Positions 1 to 9,964 are shown, counted from the first letter of the stretch. The stretch: DNA of 64,000 nucleotides from Corynebacterium sp. ACRPS (GCF_022346005.1 NZ_JAKRMY010000006.1:62001-126000), one strand, 5' to 3'. Numbers and translations are program-made. Notes: generated by a model not told the origin, from the sequence alone.

Positions 1-924
1 GTCTTCTCCTGTAGCGGTCACCAGGCCTTCCTCCACAGTGGCCTGAAATCCGGTGGGAAGGACGACGGACAGCCCTTCGATATCAAGGCGCTTTTCGCCT
101 GGGTTGAGCTCGCCATCACCGCCCGCGTCGCCAGCCGCGTCCGCGTTGTCATCGCTGCCACCACCAGATTCGTCCGTCGGCACGGAATCGGCGGCGCTCG
201 CAGCGGTGGCACTTCCAGCGGTGGTGACCGCCTCGCCGTCTTCCTCATCATTGGACGCATTCGCGCCCATGGCCCACCACGAGGCGCCGACGACGGCGAG
301 GATCACCACGACGATCGCGACGTGGAACATGTCGATGGCACCTATCCAGCCGCGCAGCTTATCGGCCCACCGGGTGCCCGTTCCTCTCTCCTTTCCTGCT
401 CGCTTTCCAGTTCCGGTTCCGGTTCCGGTTCCGGTGCCAGTCTCGGTTTCCATTCCCGATTCCGCGCGTTCCATGGATATATCCATCTGGGCTGTGGGCG
501 CGGATTCTGAAGCGTCTGCAAGAGCCGCCGAAGCCGATGCAGGCACTGTTTCCTGCGCCCCTGCCTCGCCCGCAACCGATTCAGCCTCTCGTACTGGAGT
601 TGATTCCGGTGCGGGCGTTGCGTCCTGCTGCCGCACGCGGGCGCCAGCTACATCGAGTTGTCGGGTCAGGATGGTGACGGCCTCGCGGGAGACGGCGGTG
701 CCAGAGGGATCCGCGATGACGGATACGTCCACGTCCGGCCAGGCGGATCCAGCGATCTTCGCAATCTGGTCCATGACGTGGCCTAAGGCCTTGCCTTCTA
801 CGATGCCTGTTCCGGCGAGATCGTAGCGGTACACGGTTTCTGGGCCTTCAAAGATGGTGGCCGCATCCATGACGGTCACCGTAATCGTTGCCGTTGGTGC
901 GGAGATAGGCGTTTCTGTAGACAT
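1..924 (-). CDS. type VII secretion-associated protein, C-terminus cut by window edge
   Basis: No stop is reached before the left edge, so only about 308 residues are visible. The N-terminal ~100 residues are a folded region starting MSTETPISAP. An Ala/Glu/Pro-rich linker and a Gly-Thr repeat follow, then a single membrane span near residue 200 (FHVAIVVVILAVVGASWW) and a second acidic Gly/Ser/Asp linker leading to an outer domain. This layout, together with its position directly behind eccC, fits the actinobacterial type VII secretion-associated family (Rv3446c-like). That assignment is from architecture and context, not from a catalytic motif. The ATG at 924 directly abuts the eccC stop codon (TAA then ATG), so the two are translationally coupled. 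The molecular role in the ESX machine is not known. Confidence 0.7.
   Translation of the reverse strand, partial: MSTETPISAPTATITVTVMDAATIFEGPETVYRYDLAGTGIVEGKALGHVMDQIAKIAGSAWPDVDVSVIADPSGTAVSREAVTILTRQLDVAGARVRQQDATPAPESTPVREAESVAGEAGAQETVPASASAALADASESAPTAQMDISMERAESGMETETGTGTGTGTGTGKRAGKERGTGTRWADKLRGWIGAIDMFHVAIVVVILAVVGASWWAMGANASNDEEDGEAVTTAGSATAASAADSVPTDESGGGSDDNADAAGDAGGDGELNPGEKRLDIEGLSVVLPTGFQATVEEGLVTATGED
405..440. repeat. hexanucleotide tandem repeat in T7SS-associated gene
   Basis: Four perfect copies of TTCCGG (411-434) are flanked by degenerate copies TTCCAG (405-410) and TGCCAG (435-440). Read on the minus strand they encode alternating Gly-Thr in the linker before the membrane span. 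Because the unit is 6 bp, copy-number changes stay in frame and would only alter linker length. Confidence 0.8.
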
Positions 925-3900
925 TTATTCTTCTCCTTCCCCGTAAACCACCTGGGCGATTCCCAAGTTTTCGCCGCGGATGCTCCATTGCCCGCGCCCA
1001 GGCGGCTGGTGGCTGGGCTTGAGCCCGAAGATGGTGCCTTCATCGCGGTCGGCATCGAAAAGCAGGAATGCGGGTTGCAGGTCGCGCACCGCGGAAAAGA
1101 ACTGACCGAACAGCGCCCGGCCGATGCCGCCGGATTTTCGGGCGATGACCATGTGCAAGCCGATGTCCCGCGCGTGCGGCAAGAGATCGATCAAGGGCGC
1201 GAGGGCGATATCGCTGACCAAGTCCGCATCATCTACCACCACGTAAATATCCGGGCCCGCCCACCAATCGCGGGCGGCGAGCTGCTCTGGGGTGATATCC
1301 GGTCCCGGCAAGCGTTGTTCCAGCGTGCGAACGGTATTGACGATTTCCTCCTGCGCACTGGATTGCGTTGCGGCATAGGCCGCCACCATGTCCTGATCCA
1401 GCGTGCCCAGATGGGCGCGGCGCTGATCGATGACCACCAGTCGCGCCGCCTCGCGCGGAAGGCGGCTAATCCCGCGCATGACCTGCGCCAAGAAGTTGGA
1501 CTTGCCGCAGCCTTGGGCGCCGATGGCAACCAGGTGTGGTTCGCGCTCCGGATTCCAGGCCAAGGTGGAAAGGTCGCGCCCGCCGATGCCCCACGGGATG
1601 CCGCCAGTGGGGGCTTCGCCATGGGCAGCCAGCGCCTCTGGGGTCAGGACCGCGGGCAACATCTTCAGCTGCGGGGCGGGAACGGCGTTAGCATGCACGC
1701 GGCAGATATGGGCAATATCTTGATTCGAGGTGTGCGCGAGCAGCATATTTTCGCCGGCCTGTGTCAGCCCCCTGCCCGGAGCGCTGGGCAGTTTTTGCTG
1801 CAGCTTGCGGTCAATAAGCGAATCGAGCGCCTCACCTAAGCGCAGCTCGAGGCGGTTTGCGATGAGATCCCTAATCGCCGGGCGCATCGTGGTCCACCGG
1901 GAGGTGGCGATGACGACGTGTACGTTGGCGGAGGCGCCGTCCGCAACGATATCCGTGATGGATTCGGCTATATCCTCAAACTCCGCATTGGATGGGCCGA
2001 TGTGGTGCCAGCCATCGATAATCAAGAAGGTCTCGCGCGATTCCGGCCGGCGAATAAACCCGGCAACCTCATCGACGATGCGGCGGATCTTTTCGCCTTC
2101 TTCGCGCCCGGCTACCCCGGCAACGTGCGGTAGCCGGTCGAGGGCGGCTAGCTGCCCACCGCCCAAGTCGATGACATAAAAACGGATATCTTCCGGCCGC
2201 CGGTTGAGTGCTAGGGAGGAGACTATCGTGCGCAGCGCGCCCGACTTGCCGGATTGCGGTCCCCCGCACAGGGCAAGGTGGCCGCCGTGCTTGTGAAAGT
2301 CGATGACCAATTGGTCTTGGCGCTGGTAGTAAGGCCTATCGATGACCCCAATCGGCGCGGATAGTTGCCCTGCGGTGGAACCCGCATTCTCCATATCGAG
2401 GGACGAAAGCTCGATGACCGGCGGCAGCGGTGGCAGCCAGATGCGGTGGGCCTCCTGGCCCCGCGCGGCGGCCTCCTCACCGGCGGCGCGAACCACCTCG
2501 GTAAGAACCGATGTGGATTCATCCATGACCACCGAGGGCGAATTCTGTGCAGCGGCATCGTCCTGCGCCCAGCCTGTAAAAAGCTCCACCCGGCGCGGCG
2601 GCCCTGCAGGGTTGCCATCTTGGTCCGTGGCCGCGTGCGTCCCCGTGCCAGGTGCAGCCCGGCGCGCGAGCGGCCCTGATACGTAGGAGGCCTGAAACCG
2701 AGTGAGATCCTCGGCATCGGATTTGAGGTAGCCGGCGCCGGGTTGGCCGGGAAGGTGGTAGGCATCGGTGACGCCAAGGACCTGGCGGGATTCGGCGGAG
2801 GAAAAGGTTTTCAGGCCGATTCTGTAGGACAAGTGGGAGTCCAGCCCCCGCAAGCGCCCTTCCTCAAGCCTTTGGGAGGCCAAAAGCAGGTGCACGTGGA
2901 GGCTGCGCCCCAAGCGCCCCACGGCAACGAAGAGCTCGGCGAAATCCGGGTGCTGGCCCAAGAGCTCGGAAAATTCGTCCACGACGATGACCAGCGCCGG
3001 CAAGGGGCCGTAGTCCCGCACGGCATCCGCAGAGGCGTTGTACTCGCCCACATTGGCAAAGTTTCCCGCGGTGCGCAGGAGCTCTTGGCGGCGATTCATC
3101 TCCCCGGAAATGGCGTCATACATGCGCTCTACCAGGGTGGATTCTTCTTCAAGATTAGTAATGACCGCGGAGGTATGCGGCAGGCGGTCACAGCCTAGGA
3201 AGGTCGCACCACCCTTGAAGTCCACCAACACCAGGTTGAGTTCATCCGGGCTATGCGTGGCAGCAAGCGCGGTGACAAGAGTACGCAGGAGCTCAGATTT
3301 ACCGCTGCCCGTCGCCCCGATGCACAGGCCGTGCGGCCCCATTCCGCCGTGCGCGGATTCTTTGAGATCCACGGTCACCGGCTGCCCGATTGAATCGATG
3401 CCAATGGGCACCATGAGCCGCGAGGCGCCATCGCGCCCGTGCCACATGCCGCTAGCTGCCAACTCATCCACGCCGCTGTAACCAAGCAGCCCCAGCAAAT
3501 CATTGCCCCGGCGCCCAGAGGTGCTATCGGGGCGGCGAAAGACCGCCATCCGGCGGGCCATAATCGTGGCCGAGGCAGTACCTAAACTATCGGGTGTACC
3601 CAGTTCTTCCACGCCCGCGGCCGTGACCGCCTGCAGGGTATCCGCCGCGACGAGGCACAGGCCTTCTTGTTCCGCGCGCAGGCTCAACGCAGACGACGGC
3701 GCACCATCTACCTCAATGACGGTGGTATAAGAATCGCCGTGGAAGAAGTCTTCGGTGCCGGTGGTCAGGAGGGCATCGACAAGCACAATGCGAAACCGCG
3801 CCTTGTCCGGCTCCCGGGTGTGCGGCAGCCATTTCAGCCACTCCCAATCGCCGCCGATGGCCTCGATCCCGATGGTCTCGGGGCCGTGCGCCAGGGCTAG

Positions 3901-4614
3901 TTGCATGACGAGGGCGCGCACCGTATCGCGGGCATTATTGCCGGTAAAGGATAAAAACCTAAAGGCCTGCAATTGGATCACCACCGGCATATCGGGCACG
4001 GTGCCCACCGCCTTGATGGCCTGGCGCATGCTCACCGCACAGACCGGGTCCAGGTCCTCGGTCGCACCAGAATCAGGCACGTTGATGGGCGTGCACAACG
4101 TGGTGGGCCCAGTGCCCACGCGCACCTCCAAGGCATCCGGATCATCAGGCCCGCGCTCCCACATGCGCCGCGATCCCACCAGCGGTTCCAACCCCGCCGG
4201 ATCCGGGTGCCGATACAGCTCGTGTGCGCGCTGCGCACCGGCATTATCCAGGGCCTTTTCCCGCAGCGCCTTAATGTGGCGCAAGTAAGTCCGCCGGGTT
4301 TCATCCGGGTCCTGCCCGCTATTGTGCGGCCCAAACATCATGGCCATGCTGGCCAGCATCATCAGCGGAAACATCAAGGATACCGGGCTGATATGCCGCG
4401 AATCGCCCGCGCCCAGCACCATCAACGCCACCATGCCCAGCATGGCGGCGATCATCACGATGGGCAGCAGCAGGCGCACCAGCAGCACCGGCTGTGGGCG
4501 CACCGCTTCCGGAACTTCCTCTGCCTCGATGGTGCCGGTGGGAAGCGGCGGTGGCGCGTCCCGAAGCGGCATGGACAATGGCTCCACGATGTGGGTTTCC
4601 CCGATCCCAAGCAT
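925..4614 (-). CDS. eccC: type VII secretion ATPase EccC
   Basis: About 1229 residues. The N-terminus has two membrane spans (roughly residues 35-95). Three FtsK/SpoIIIE-type ATPase domains follow, with Walker A motifs GATGSGKSE (near residue 430), GGPQSGKSG (near 780) and GAQGCGKSN (near 1030). The first domain also has a good Walker B-like segment (ALVIVVDEFSELL). EccC is the motor that recognises Esx substrates and drives export; a single fused chain is normal for corynebacterial ESX loci. A longer frame runs up to a TTG at 4743, but the ATG at 4614 is preferred: it has GGGGGAGG nine bases upstream and leaves room for a divergent promoter toward eccD. The stop abuts the next gene. Confidence 0.95.
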   Translation of the reverse strand: MLGIGETHIVEPLSMPLRDAPPPLPTGTIEAEEVPEAVRPQPVLLVRLLLPIVMIAAMLGMVALMVLGAGDSRHISPVSLMFPLMMLASMAMMFGPHNSGQDPDETRRTYLRHIKALREKALDNAGAQRAHELYRHPDPAGLEPLVGSRRMWERGPDDPDALEVRVGTGPTTLCTPINVPDSGATEDLDPVCAVSMRQAIKAVGTVPDMPVVIQLQAFRFLSFTGNNARDTVRALVMQLALAHGPETIGIEAIGGDWEWLKWLPHTREPDKARFRIVLVDALLTTGTEDFFHGDSYTTVIEVDGAPSSALSLRAEQEGLCLVAADTLQAVTAAGVEELGTPDSLGTASATIMARRMAVFRRPDSTSGRRGNDLLGLLGYSGVDELAASGMWHGRDGASRLMVPIGIDSIGQPVTVDLKESAHGGMGPHGLCIGATGSGKSELLRTLVTALAATHSPDELNLVLVDFKGGATFLGCDRLPHTSAVITNLEEESTLVERMYDAISGEMNRRQELLRTAGNFANVGEYNASADAVRDYGPLPALVIVVDEFSELLGQHPDFAELFVAVGRLGRSLHVHLLLASQRLEEGRLRGLDSHLSYRIGLKTFSSAESRQVLGVTDAYHLPGQPGAGYLKSDAEDLTRFQASYVSGPLARRAAPGTGTHAATDQDGNPAGPPRRVELFTGWAQDDAAAQNSPSVVMDESTSVLTEVVRAAGEEAAARGQEAHRIWLPPLPPVIELSSLDMENAGSTAGQLSAPIGVIDRPYYQRQDQLVIDFHKHGGHLALCGGPQSGKSGALRTIVSSLALNRRPEDIRFYVIDLGGGQLAALDRLPHVAGVAGREEGEKIRRIVDEVAGFIRRPESRETFLIIDGWHHIGPSNAEFEDIAESITDIVADGASANVHVVIATSRWTTMRPAIRDLIANRLELRLGEALDSLIDRKLQQKLPSAPGRGLTQAGENMLLAHTSNQDIAHICRVHANAVPAPQLKMLPAVLTPEALAAHGEAPTGGIPWGIGGRDLSTLAWNPEREPHLVAIGAQGCGKSNFLAQVMRGISRLPREAARLVVIDQRRAHLGTLDQDMVAAYAATQSSAQEEIVNTVRTLEQRLPGPDITPEQLAARDWWAGPDIYVVVDDADLVSDIALAPLIDLLPHARDIGLHMVIARKSGGIGRALFGQFFSAVRDLQPAFLLFDADRDEGTIFGLKPSHQPPGRGQWSIRGENLGIAQVVYGEGEE

Positions 4615-4766
4615 GGGTAAAATCCTCCCCCGATCCACACGCTTAGCGCTCTTGGCCCCCTGCCAAGATTCCCCGCGCTGCGGTGGACACGACGCCACCA
4701 GTAAGCCACAATATGTGGCATTGGGCAAGGGGGACGCCCACAATCTTTAGACAATTCGGGGGAATT
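4615..4766. promoter_or_regulatory. divergent eccC/eccD intergenic promoter region
   Basis: This 152-bp gap separates the preferred starts of eccC (minus) and eccD (plus), so it must carry both promoters if the cluster is transcribed divergently from here. A G-rich ribosome-binding stretch (CGGGGG at 4758-4763) precedes the eccD ATG. I could not assign clear -35/-10 pairs. Confidence 0.4.
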
Positions 4767-6212
4767 ATGACCGCTCCAACGGCGCATCACCTGCGCCTTA
4801 CCATCCGCATCCACGCAGACTCCTTCCACAAGGAAGCAGACGTGGCATTGCCATTAAGCTCCAGCCTCGGCGAGCTCATGGCAGAACTTACCGATCTTGT
4901 CGATGCACCCGCGATCGACTCACCCTGGCGCGCCAGCACGGCATCCGGGCGCACCATCGACCTCACCGCACCGCTTGCCGCCACGCCGCTTGCGGAAGGC
5001 TCCATCCTGGTGCTCTCCCCGCGCGAGGAGCGGCCCGCGCCCGTAATCCGCGATGCGGCCGAATCCCTCGCCGCCCAAAGCCGCGACGACACCACCTCCG
5101 CCATTCCCATCGTCTAGGCGTGGACTGGGCTTGCCGCGGCCTTCGCCGTGGCCTGGGTGCTCTCACTTCCGGCGGTGGCCTGCGCCGGGCTCGCCATCGC
5201 GGCCTTCGTGCTCGCGCTGTGGACGCGGGCGCTATCGCTTGTCATGCTCACCCTGGCGGCAGGGGCGGCGAGCGGGTGGGCGCTTATTTCGCCCGCGCTT
5301 GCCGATGCCCCCTATGCCGCCCTCAGCACCAGCGCCACCCTCCTCGCGGCGTTATTGGCCTGCCACCTCACCCGGTTAAGCACGGTACGCATTACCTCCG
5401 GTGTGCTCACCATCGCCGGGCTAGTGCTCATTGCGGCCGTGAGCTACCTGCTTCCTGGGCTCAGTGGGAATTCGGGCATCGGCACGAGCCACGGCACCGC
5501 AGCGGCCGCGGGCACCGTTATCGCAGGCGTCATTGTGCTTGCCACCGCCCCCGCGCTGACCATCGCCACCGCGGGACTCAAGGTGCCGCAATTGCCCACC
5601 GCAGGCCAAGACCTCGCCGTATCGGATGAACTCCAGCCCGATGTGGACGATCGCGCCACCCGCGCCGGGTACGCCTACGAGGGCATCTGCTGCGCAATCG
5701 CGCTCTGCCTCATCCCGGCCCTTATCGCGCTCAGTTTCACCGGCACCGGCACCCTCGTGGCCACGGACGGGACCGTGAACGAGGCGGGAGACGCTTCCAT
5801 CGGTTCTCGCATAGCCGTGCTCTTCGGCACCGGTTTAACCGGGCTCGGCTTCGTCCAAGCGCTCTGCGTCTCTGTTGCCGGAACGGTGGTCATGCACGCC
5901 GCGCGTCACGGGCGCGTGCTTGCCAGCTGGGCTCTCATGCTCGTCGCTATGGTTGCCTGCCTCACCGCCTGCTTGTGCGCCGTGCATGCGATTGCCACCA
6001 ATGGGCTTGCCGGCGCTTGGGCGCCGACGGCGGTCGCCGCCCTCCTGCTTGCCGCGATGTTAAGCGCACCACTGTGGACGGCCAAAATGAGCGAGGTGGA
6101 ACCAACAACCATCGCCTGGTTCGAACGCATCGAGTCCCTGACCATCGCCGCCTGCCTGCCGCTTGCCGCGCACCTCGCCGGGATCTTCGAGCTCATTCGG
6201 GGGCTAGGATAA
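4767..6212 (+). pseudogene. eccD: type VII secretion membrane protein EccD, split by in-frame TAG
   Basis: The first 116 codons (ATG 4767) encode a ubiquitin-like/YukD-type domain: LRLTIRIHADSFHKEADVAL, a LGELMAEL helix, ending SAIPIV. A TAG at 5115-5117 stops this frame. The same frame continues immediately after it with AWTGLAAAFAVAWVLSL and then about 350 residues of strongly hydrophobic sequence with roughly ten to eleven membrane spans, to TAA at 6210. Read through, the product would be about 481 residues, the usual EccD length and domain order. EccD forms the transmembrane conduit of ESX systems. The nearest in-frame restart is GTG 5148, which lacks a good ribosome-binding site and would remove the start of the first span. 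Either this is a nonsense mutation or sequence error, or the gene is truly split. The last base overlaps the mycP start (TAATG). Confidence 0.85.
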
Positions 6213-7453
6213 TGCACCACAATCGCTCGCGTCGTTCTTCCGTACTACCTGGTTTCAGCGGCAGTTCAAGGCTTGCTGCTTGTGCCCTCACCGCGTGTGT
6301 CCTCGCCGAAACCGGCGGCTTCATCGCAGCAGCTCCCATCGCGGGCGCGCGGGAACCGGACCGGGAATGCGCCACCGCGCATCCTTCTCCCCTAGCGCCA
6401 GAACCTTCCGAGGATCAGCGCGCCTACCGCTCCCAGCTGCATTCCTTTGCCACGGGCGAGGGCATTAAGGTAGCCGTCATCGATACCGGCGTTGCCCACC
6501 ACGATCAGCTGCCGAATCTCACCGCAGGCGCGGACCTAGTCACTCCGGAAGAACCGGATCCGCACCGGGATTGCGACCTGCACGGCACCGTTGTAGCCGG
6601 CATCATTGCCGGGCACGATATTGGCATCGCCCCGCGATCTGAGATCCGCGCCATCCGCCAAACCAGCGCGCATTATCGCCAATACGATGGCACGGCCGGC
6701 GAGTCCGACGAGGACAGCACTACCGGCTCGCTCGACACATTGGCCAGCGCCATCGATCATGCCGTGGAGGACAACGCCCAGGTCATCAATATTTCCGTCG
6801 TGTCCTGCGTTCCAGCGAAGACCGCGCAGCGCATCGATAGCTCCCGCTTGGATGAGGCGCTCGGCCACGCGGAAGATGCCGGCGCGGTAGTCATCGCAGC
6901 CTCCGGCAATATTTCCTCCGGCACCTGCGAAGAAGGCGATCACGTCTTTCCCGCTGATTCACCGACCGTATTATCCATTAGCGCCCAAGAGGATGCCCAC
7001 GCGCTGGCGGAGTACTCCCTCACGCCTGCCGATGGCCCACAATTATCCGCCCACGGCTTCGTCCCTTTAGCGCTTAATCCCGCCGGTGGCTGGGCAGACG
7101 GGAAGAACCAACAGGATTCCCTGGCGCAGTTTCATGGCACCTCGTTCGCGGCTCCGGTGGTTAGCGGCACCGCCGCCTTATTAGCCGAGCGCTACCCAGA
7201 CGCCAGCGCCGCCGATATACGCCAACGTCTCCTCTCTGCCGGCGAGCCCGGCAACGGTTTCATCGACCCGCTCGCCGCCCTGACCCATATCGATGGCGAA
7301 TATGCCGCACCCGCGCGCGATCTGACCATCCAACCCGCCAAAGACGAACACTCCCCAGCGGCGAGCCGTACCGGGTGGGTGATCGGCGGGTTAGTCCTGC
7401 TGCTGACCGGCCTGACGGTTGCCCGCGGGCTACGCCGAGCCAAGTCGGCCTAG
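6212..7453 (+). CDS. mycP: mycosin, ESX-associated subtilisin-like serine protease
   Basis: About 413 residues from the ATG at 6212, which overlaps the eccD stop by one base. The frame is open further upstream inside eccD, but that extension is out of frame with eccD and lacks a signal peptide. An N-terminal hydrophobic signal (about residues 18-45) leads to an S8 protease domain with the full triad: Asp91 in VAVIDTGV, His124 in DLHGTVVAG, Ser311 in FHGTSFAAP. A C-terminal membrane anchor (GWVIGGLVLLLTGLTVA) and basic tail follow. Mycosins are membrane-anchored with the protease outside the membrane and are needed for ESX complex stability as well as substrate processing. The 3' end overlaps the convergent eccB end by 4 bp (7450-7453). 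Confidence 0.95.
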   Translation: MHHNRSRRSSVLPGFSGSSRLAACALTACVLAETGGFIAAAPIAGAREPDRECATAHPSPLAPEPSEDQRAYRSQLHSFATGEGIKVAVIDTGVAHHDQLPNLTAGADLVTPEEPDPHRDCDLHGTVVAGIIAGHDIGIAPRSEIRAIRQTSAHYRQYDGTAGESDEDSTTGSLDTLASAIDHAVEDNAQVINISVVSCVPAKTAQRIDSSRLDEALGHAEDAGAVVIAASGNISSGTCEEGDHVFPADSPTVLSISAQEDAHALAEYSLTPADGPQLSAHGFVPLALNPAGGWADGKNQQDSLAQFHGTSFAAPVVSGTAALLAERYPDASAADIRQRLLSAGEPGNGFIDPLAALTHIDGEYAAPARDLTIQPAKDEHSPAASRTGWVIGGLVLLLTGLTVARGLRRAKSA

Positions 7454-8733
7454 CGGCTGACCTGCAGAGCTTCGTCCCGGTCCAAGCGCGAGGCTTCTGG
7501 CAGTAGCCGGATGATTTCCCACGGAACCTCCGCCCCGATACCGGTGCCGAGGGCCTCCAAGAGTTCCTTATTGTCCACCGCATGGCGCTGCCCCGTCGGC
7601 GAGACAACGTGATAGCCATGCCCGGTATCCACACCAACTCCTCCTGCCGATAGCCCACCGAAGCGATCCGCTATGCCCTCACCTGCGAGCGCTACCGTCC
7701 CGGGGTTCTCAGTCACCATCGCTGCCCCACCGTTGCTATCGGCGCACATCCAGCCCTCACCTGGGTCAACGAAGTCGAAGGTGGTGGCGGGCAGGCGGAA
7801 GTTTAAGGGGGAATCGGCAAGCGCGCCTATCTCTCGTGGTGAGGCTTCTTTGCGCGTCGCGCCGTAGCTAACCAGCATGTCAGCCTGGGTGGCGGAAAGC
7901 TCGGCGACGCCGTCGTCCGTCCGGGCCCACTGATCCTGCCCGGTATCCATGATGTCCGGCAGCGGATCGGGAAACGTCAGCGGCGGCTGCTCCGCAAAGG
8001 CATTGAGCAATTCCGCGGGAACGGGCCAGGCATGGGTGCTCCCGTCGATGCCAATCCCGCGGCGGATGACCCGGCCCTCCGTGCTCTGCGCATCGGGTAA
8101 ACGCACCCGCCCGTCCGCGGTGAGCAGCCACTGCGTGCCATCCGTTTCTGCGAGCGCAGCACGCTCCTCCCCAAAGCCCTCCTGCGGCGGATCCGCTACC
8201 ACGATGACCTCTTCTTGGGCCACCTGTTGGCTATCGATGCTGGTGGGGTTATCGGCAGGCTGCTCATCGTGTCCGGCAAGGCACGCCGCCCACGAGCGCT
8301 GCGGGGTCTCGCCCGGTGCGGCCAAATAGCCGGGCGCATCCGAAATCCCCACGGGAGTGCCCAACGAGGCCTCGCGTAAATGCTCGTCCCCAATGGTCTG
8401 CGCCTCGGCCGCCTCGCCGGCGATGATCCGCGCGGAAGAGAGGTTGTAAACGGGGTGGTACGTATCGTTGACATCCACGAAGAGCTGGCCCTGTTCCGAG
8501 CGCACGATGGGCGCGTCCCCTGGCTGCGGGCTCGGCTGCAACCAGGCTAAAAGCCCAGAACCGACGGCCAAAAAGGCCACGCCTACCCCGCCGAATATCA
8601 TCGCCTTGCGGCGGCGGGCTAGCGGATCATGGATCATGCGCGTATCGCCCAATACGAGCCCGTGTTCCACGCGGCGGCGCAAAAATTTATGGCCCGAGAC
8701 TTGGGCCTTCGTCGTTGGCAATGGACGTGCCAT
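7450..8733 (-). CDS. eccB: type VII secretion core component EccB
   Basis: 427 residues, the normal length for the corynebacterial family. The cytoplasmic N-terminus (KAQVSGHKFLRRRVEHGLVLG) carries the family-typical basic stretch, then the motif HDPLARRRKA and one membrane span (about residues 43-65). The remaining ~360 residues form the large extracytoplasmic domain, with cysteines at WAACLAG and GWMCADS that could pair as in other EccB proteins. It is transcribed opposite to eccD-mycP and converges on mycP with a 4-bp overlap, so its promoter lies in the 92-bp gap before truA. EccB is a core ESX membrane-complex subunit. Confidence 0.95.
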   Translation of the reverse strand: MARPLPTTKAQVSGHKFLRRRVEHGLVLGDTRMIHDPLARRRKAMIFGGVGVAFLAVGSGLLAWLQPSPQPGDAPIVRSEQGQLFVDVNDTYHPVYNLSSARIIAGEAAEAQTIGDEHLREASLGTPVGISDAPGYLAAPGETPQRSWAACLAGHDEQPADNPTSIDSQQVAQEEVIVVADPPQEGFGEERAALAETDGTQWLLTADGRVRLPDAQSTEGRVIRRGIGIDGSTHAWPVPAELLNAFAEQPPLTFPDPLPDIMDTGQDQWARTDDGVAELSATQADMLVSYGATRKEASPREIGALADSPLNFRLPATTFDFVDPGEGWMCADSNGGAAMVTENPGTVALAGEGIADRFGGLSAGGVGVDTGHGYHVVSPTGQRHAVDNKELLEALGTGIGAEVPWEIIRLLPEASRLDRDEALQVSR

Positions 8734-8825
8734 GAATTTCCCCCCGAAAATTCCCCGAAAGTCTAAATAAACCCAGACCTCAGGCTAGCGTAGGCTCCAC
8801 GGCCCTGCCACTTGGCAGCGTGTTT

Positions 8826-9707
8826 TCACAAGGTCGTGCGCTTTTCCCTCGTCATATGCGCGCGCGCGGACATGTCGCCCGCCTCCGGGTAATCCACTTG
8901 TACTAAGGACAAGCCCCTCGCCGGTGCTACGGGAATGCGAGAGGAGCGCTTGGTTTCCTGAAGCAATGCCGCGGCAAAGTCGACGTCCATGCGGCCTTCC
9001 CCAACGCTTAAGCAACAGCCCACCAAAGAGCGCACCATCGACCAGCAGAAGGCGTCCGCGGTCACCCGGGCTTCAAAGAGCTGCGGTTCTTCCGGTGTCG
9101 AGACATCCTGCCAGCTAAATTCCTGTAATTCTCGAATGGTGGTGGCATTCGGCTTGGCCTTGCAAAAGGCCGCAAAATCGTGCAGGCCTACCAGCGCGTT
9201 GGCCGCATCCTGCATGGCATCGATGTCTACCGGTTTGAACCATTCGGCCGTATCGCGCGCCCGCGTCGGCAGCGCACCCCGCGGGCTGGTGGTTATCCGG
9301 TACACGTAGTGCCTACGCAGCGCAGAAAATCGGGCATCAAAACCTTCCGGCGCCACCTCGCAGCCGTGCACCCGGACGTCTTCCGGCAACAGCTTGGCAA
9401 GCCTGCGCACTAACTTTCCCGGATCGCCTCCTACGGACCGTTGTTCCAACATCTCTTGCGGTACGTCCACGTGCGCCACCTGCCCGCGGGCATGGACGCC
9501 CGCATCCGTACGTCCGGCCACCGTCAGCGGCACCTCCGTGCGCGCGATCATGGCCAGCTGCTCCTCGAGCACGCCCTGGACGGTACGCAGTCCGCCCTTT
9601 TGCTTAGCCCAGCCGTGGAAATCGGTGCCGTCATAGGCCAGGTCTAACCGGAGCCGAACGAATCCTTCCGCTGGTCCCTCATCTGCGATCGGTGCTGCTT
9701 CAGTCAT
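8826..9707 (-). CDS. truA: tRNA pseudouridine(38-40) synthase TruA
   Basis: 293 residues. Begins with a short acidic leader then LRLDLAYDGTDFHGWAKQ, and contains the catalytic motif AGRTDAGVHARGQVAHVDV with the nucleophilic Asp at residue 68. Further family signatures are RHYVYRI and FCWSMVRSLVGCCL. TruA isomerises uridines 38-40 in the anticodon arm of tRNAs. It lies downstream of rplQ on the same strand, but a strong terminator between them suggests its own promoter in the 9708-9960 gap. Its position between the ribosomal alpha operon and the ESX cluster is typical for corynebacteria. Confidence 0.97.
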   Translation of the reverse strand: MTEAAPIADEGPAEGFVRLRLDLAYDGTDFHGWAKQKGGLRTVQGVLEEQLAMIARTEVPLTVAGRTDAGVHARGQVAHVDVPQEMLEQRSVGGDPGKLVRRLAKLLPEDVRVHGCEVAPEGFDARFSALRRHYVYRITTSPRGALPTRARDTAEWFKPVDIDAMQDAANALVGLHDFAAFCKAKPNATTIRELQEFSWQDVSTPEEPQLFEARVTADAFCWSMVRSLVGCCLSVGEGRMDVDFAAALLQETKRSSRIPVAPARGLSLVQVDYPEAGDMSARAHMTREKRTTL

Positions 9708-9964
9708 GGTGGACCTAATGCTACCGGAGGCGGCGGCGGGTTCCCGAAATGTGCAACTTCTCCTGCTACACCTCCCCTATTCGTTTTGAGCAGAAAATGC
9801 AATATCTGAGGGCCGTAATTGCTCAGTTATCGCAGTGGAGGATGCGCATAAGAGGTTGCGCGGGTGGATGCGCGGGTGGATGCGCGACGAAACCGGCTCA
9901 TAGTCACACTAAAATACCGAGGCCCAGGAGGTCGCGGCGCAGGGGCTGAGGGAAAACGACAAAA
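9708..9964. other. intergenic region rplQ-truA, with short tandem repeat
   Basis: Together with the terminator this is a 381-bp gap without a supported gene. It holds two perfect 12-bp copies of TGCGCGGGTGGA (9857-9880) followed by a third partial copy TGCGCG (9881-9886). Upstream of the truA start lies a comparatively AT-rich stretch (9770-9840) that probably carries the truA promoter; I could not place it exactly. Confidence 0.4.
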
